Assembly: GCA_937894795.1 (NCBI GenBank)
Contig: CALCQV010000167.1
Location: 15,998-79,997, forward strand
Direction of reading: 5' to 3'
DNA length: 64,000 nucleotides
Source: an uncultured Bacteroidales bacterium
GTDB taxonomy: Bacteria > Bacteroidota > Bacteroidia > Bacteroidales > Lentimicrobiaceae
Below the pieces are notes generated by a model that worked only from the letters and a program-made list of their open reading frames with translations, was not told the DNA's origin and did not search any database. A program made the translations under genes and the position numbers. How positions within the stretch are numbered: position 1 is the first letter of the stretch; each line of letters begins with the position of its first letter. Below, in pieces: positions 62,582-64,000 of this stretch.

Positions 62582-64000
62582 TTAGATATAGGTTACCCTG
62601 ATGTTAATGGTGGTTGAGCGGCCTCTGTCGTCCGAACAGGTGATGTTGTGCTGTCCCTTTTCTGCCTGAAGGTAGACTGCCTGTTCCGGGGTTGTTTTCT
62701 TGTAGAACTTCTTGTTTACATACCAATAAATGGTATTTATACCATTTTCAGGACTGCATTTGAGCATTAATTGCTGTTTTCTGCCTGCAATTACCAGGTA
62801 TTCGGCACCATCGGTAAGTGAGGTGATATCGGGGCCTCTTTCATCAATAATTGCAGTACAGGCAGCATTATGATCAGGGATGCGCTTGTAAGGTATCATC
62901 ATCTCTTCATAATAGTTGATAAGCTGCGGAAGGTAGTTTGGATACAGTACCGTCTTATAGCCGGCAGCCGGCATGCATTCACTGCAATATGAAACTGTTT
63001 CGTTAGCATTGGTAAAAACCGGCTTCATGTGGTTACACTTAACTGATGGTGAAATTCCGGGCAGGTATGTTTCCATAATCCTGTTATGGCAAAATGTATC
63101 GGGCATCATGCCTGTTTCGGTGCAAACCAGCCTGAAGTCAACATCCGCAGTGGGCACGAACCAATCACTGTTCTGCGCATTCAAATGGTTGAAGATCATA
63201 AACAGCAGAGGCACGGCACAATCGGTTCCATTCAATTCATAGATTCCACGGCCGCTGAAATTACCGGTCCACACGCCTACGGTATAATCAGCATTGTAGC
63301 CAATGGCCCAAGCATCACGACGGCCGTAGGAGGTGCCTGTTTTCCAGGCAATTTTGGGGAGGTTTGCCGCTTCACGGTACTCGTTTGGCAGATCAGGGCG
63401 CTTCAGTTCCGTCAGTATTTCAGTAATCATATAGGCACTGCCCGGTGATCCAAGAACCACACTACTGCCGGTTGCTTTATCTGTTCCACCCTCCCTTAGC
63501 CTTTTGTCTTCCCTGCTTCTCTCCGCTCCATTTTCACCAACCTCTTTACTGCCTATTTCACTTTGCTGATTGCTGTTGTACCTTATTTTGGTGTATTGGA
63601 GTGGCTGCCATACCCCTCTGTTGGCAAATGCAGCATAGAGCCCGGTAAGTTCTTCCAATGTAGTTCCGCAACCTCCCAGTATCAATGACAGGCCTGTCTT
63701 CTTTCTGTTTTTTGCTATCCAGCGGAACCGGGCATTTGCAAGCAATGTATTCAAGTCACTCAAACCCACCCTGTCGAGCAGTTCAACAGCGGGTACATTG
63801 AGTGACAGGGCAAGTGCCTGTTCAATGGTTACACTGCCCCGGTATGATTGATCATAATTCTCAGGACTGTAACCGCTGAAATTAACCGGTACATCGGGCA
63901 CCACCGATTTGGGCGACACATACCCGCGGTCGAAGGCAAGCATATAAAGTGCAGGTTTCAATGCCGATCCAGGCGACCTTATTGCCCTTACACCATCAAC
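62582..64000 (-). CDS. pbpC: Penicillin-binding protein 1C, C-terminal part (5' end outside window)
   Basis: The last 472 residues of a bifunctional peptidoglycan synthase. The transpeptidase motifs are SALK (catalytic Ser, in RSPGSALKP at the window edge), SLN and KTG (WKTGTSYGRRDAW). A C-terminal BiPBP_C beta domain follows (about the last 90 residues), which marks PBP1C. The frame stays open to base 64000, so the upstream transglycosylase part is missing only because of the window. A hydrophilic insert of about 35 residues (SEIGSKEVGENGAERSRE and onward, bases 63462-63570) breaks the usual loop before LGSPGSAYMI. It may act in cell-wall repair or defence. Confidence 0.93.
   Translation of the reverse strand, partial: VDGVRAIRSPGSALKPALYMLAFDRGYVSPKSVVPDVPVNFSGYSPENYDQSYRGSVTIEQALALSLNVPAVELLDRVGLSDLNTLLANARFRWIAKNRKKTGLSLILGGCGTTLEELTGLYAAFANRGVWQPLQYTKIRYNSNQQSEIGSKEVGENGAERSREDKRLREGGTDKATGSSVVLGSPGSAYMITEILTELKRPDLPNEYREAANLPKIAWKTGTSYGRRDAWAIGYNADYTVGVWTGNFSGRGIYELNGTDCAVPLLFMIFNHLNAQNSDWFVPTADVDFRLVCTETGMMPDTFCHNRIMETYLPGISPSVKCNHMKPVFTNANETVSYCSECMPAAGYKTVLYPNYLPQLINYYEEMMIPYKRIPDHNAACTAIIDERGPDITSLTDGAEYLVIAGRKQQLMLKCSPENGINTIYWYVNKKFYKKTTPEQAVYLQAEKGQHNITCSDDRGRSTTINIRVTYI

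Overview
This window looks like a chromosomal segment of a member of the Bacteroidota, probably class Bacteroidia. Four things support this. Several secreted proteins end in a type IX secretion (T9SS) sorting domain. Upstream regions repeatedly carry the Bacteroidota -7 box TAnnTTTG, with few clear Shine-Dalgarno sequences. The sigma-70 gene codes for the short (288-residue) RpoD typical of the phylum. The S1 ribosomal protein has an acidic N-terminal extension, and the dapF-GNAT-mltG gene order is also familiar from the phylum. I see no integrase, transposase, phage or CRISPR array; most of the window is ordinary core genome with accessory stretches.

Layout. 1-4.1 kb: the 5' part of a membrane metallophosphoesterase, a copper P1B-ATPase with five N-terminal metal-binding repeats, and tRNA-Pro and tRNA-Ser. 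4.1-7.1 kb: a stand-alone receiver protein, then tRNA-Arg followed closely by a lipid A-type acyltransferase and an MFS exporter. 7.1-12.8 kb: two paralogous T9SS-exported proteins with a CGPC thioredoxin-like centre, superoxide dismutase and peptidase E. 13-20.7 kb (minus): a probable operon ffh-folD-small secreted protein-PorE-like OmpA/beta-propeller protein-large TPR-like protein. 21-26.2 kb: a T9SS-exported propeller/adhesin protein, a TerB-like protein, a LEA2 lipoprotein and typA.

26.2-37.5 kb is the most distinctive part. It starts with an array of 11-bp-phased repeats. A tight operon follows: Fe-S Rrf2 regulator, ferredoxin-like protein, cupin, PepSY membrane protein, second cupin. 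Then comes a very large T9SS gene split by a frameshift, and the ammonia-forming nitrite reductase nrfHA. A coherent reading is a nitrite/NO-responsive respiratory region, with the Rrf2 operon as an under-described redox or nitrosative-stress module; its function is inference.

37.5-46.2 kb: lipoate ligase, a DUF1338 (2-oxoadipate dioxygenase-like) gene next to a YdiJ-like D-2-hydroxyglutarate dehydrogenase gene (together two consecutive steps of lysine catabolism), tcdA, a soluble hybrid histidine kinase and RNase Z. 46.5-56.2 kb (minus): rpsA, a VOC protein, yidC, pyrG, a stand-alone receiver, rpoD and an HtrA protease. 56.4-61.3 kb (plus): dapF, GNAT, mltG, a phosphohexomutase and a DUF2279 protein, with short gaps or overlaps. 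The end holds ychF and the 3' part of a penicillin-binding protein 1C. Several start codons were moved from the longest open frame because a -7 promoter box or a terminator hairpin overlaps the longer start.
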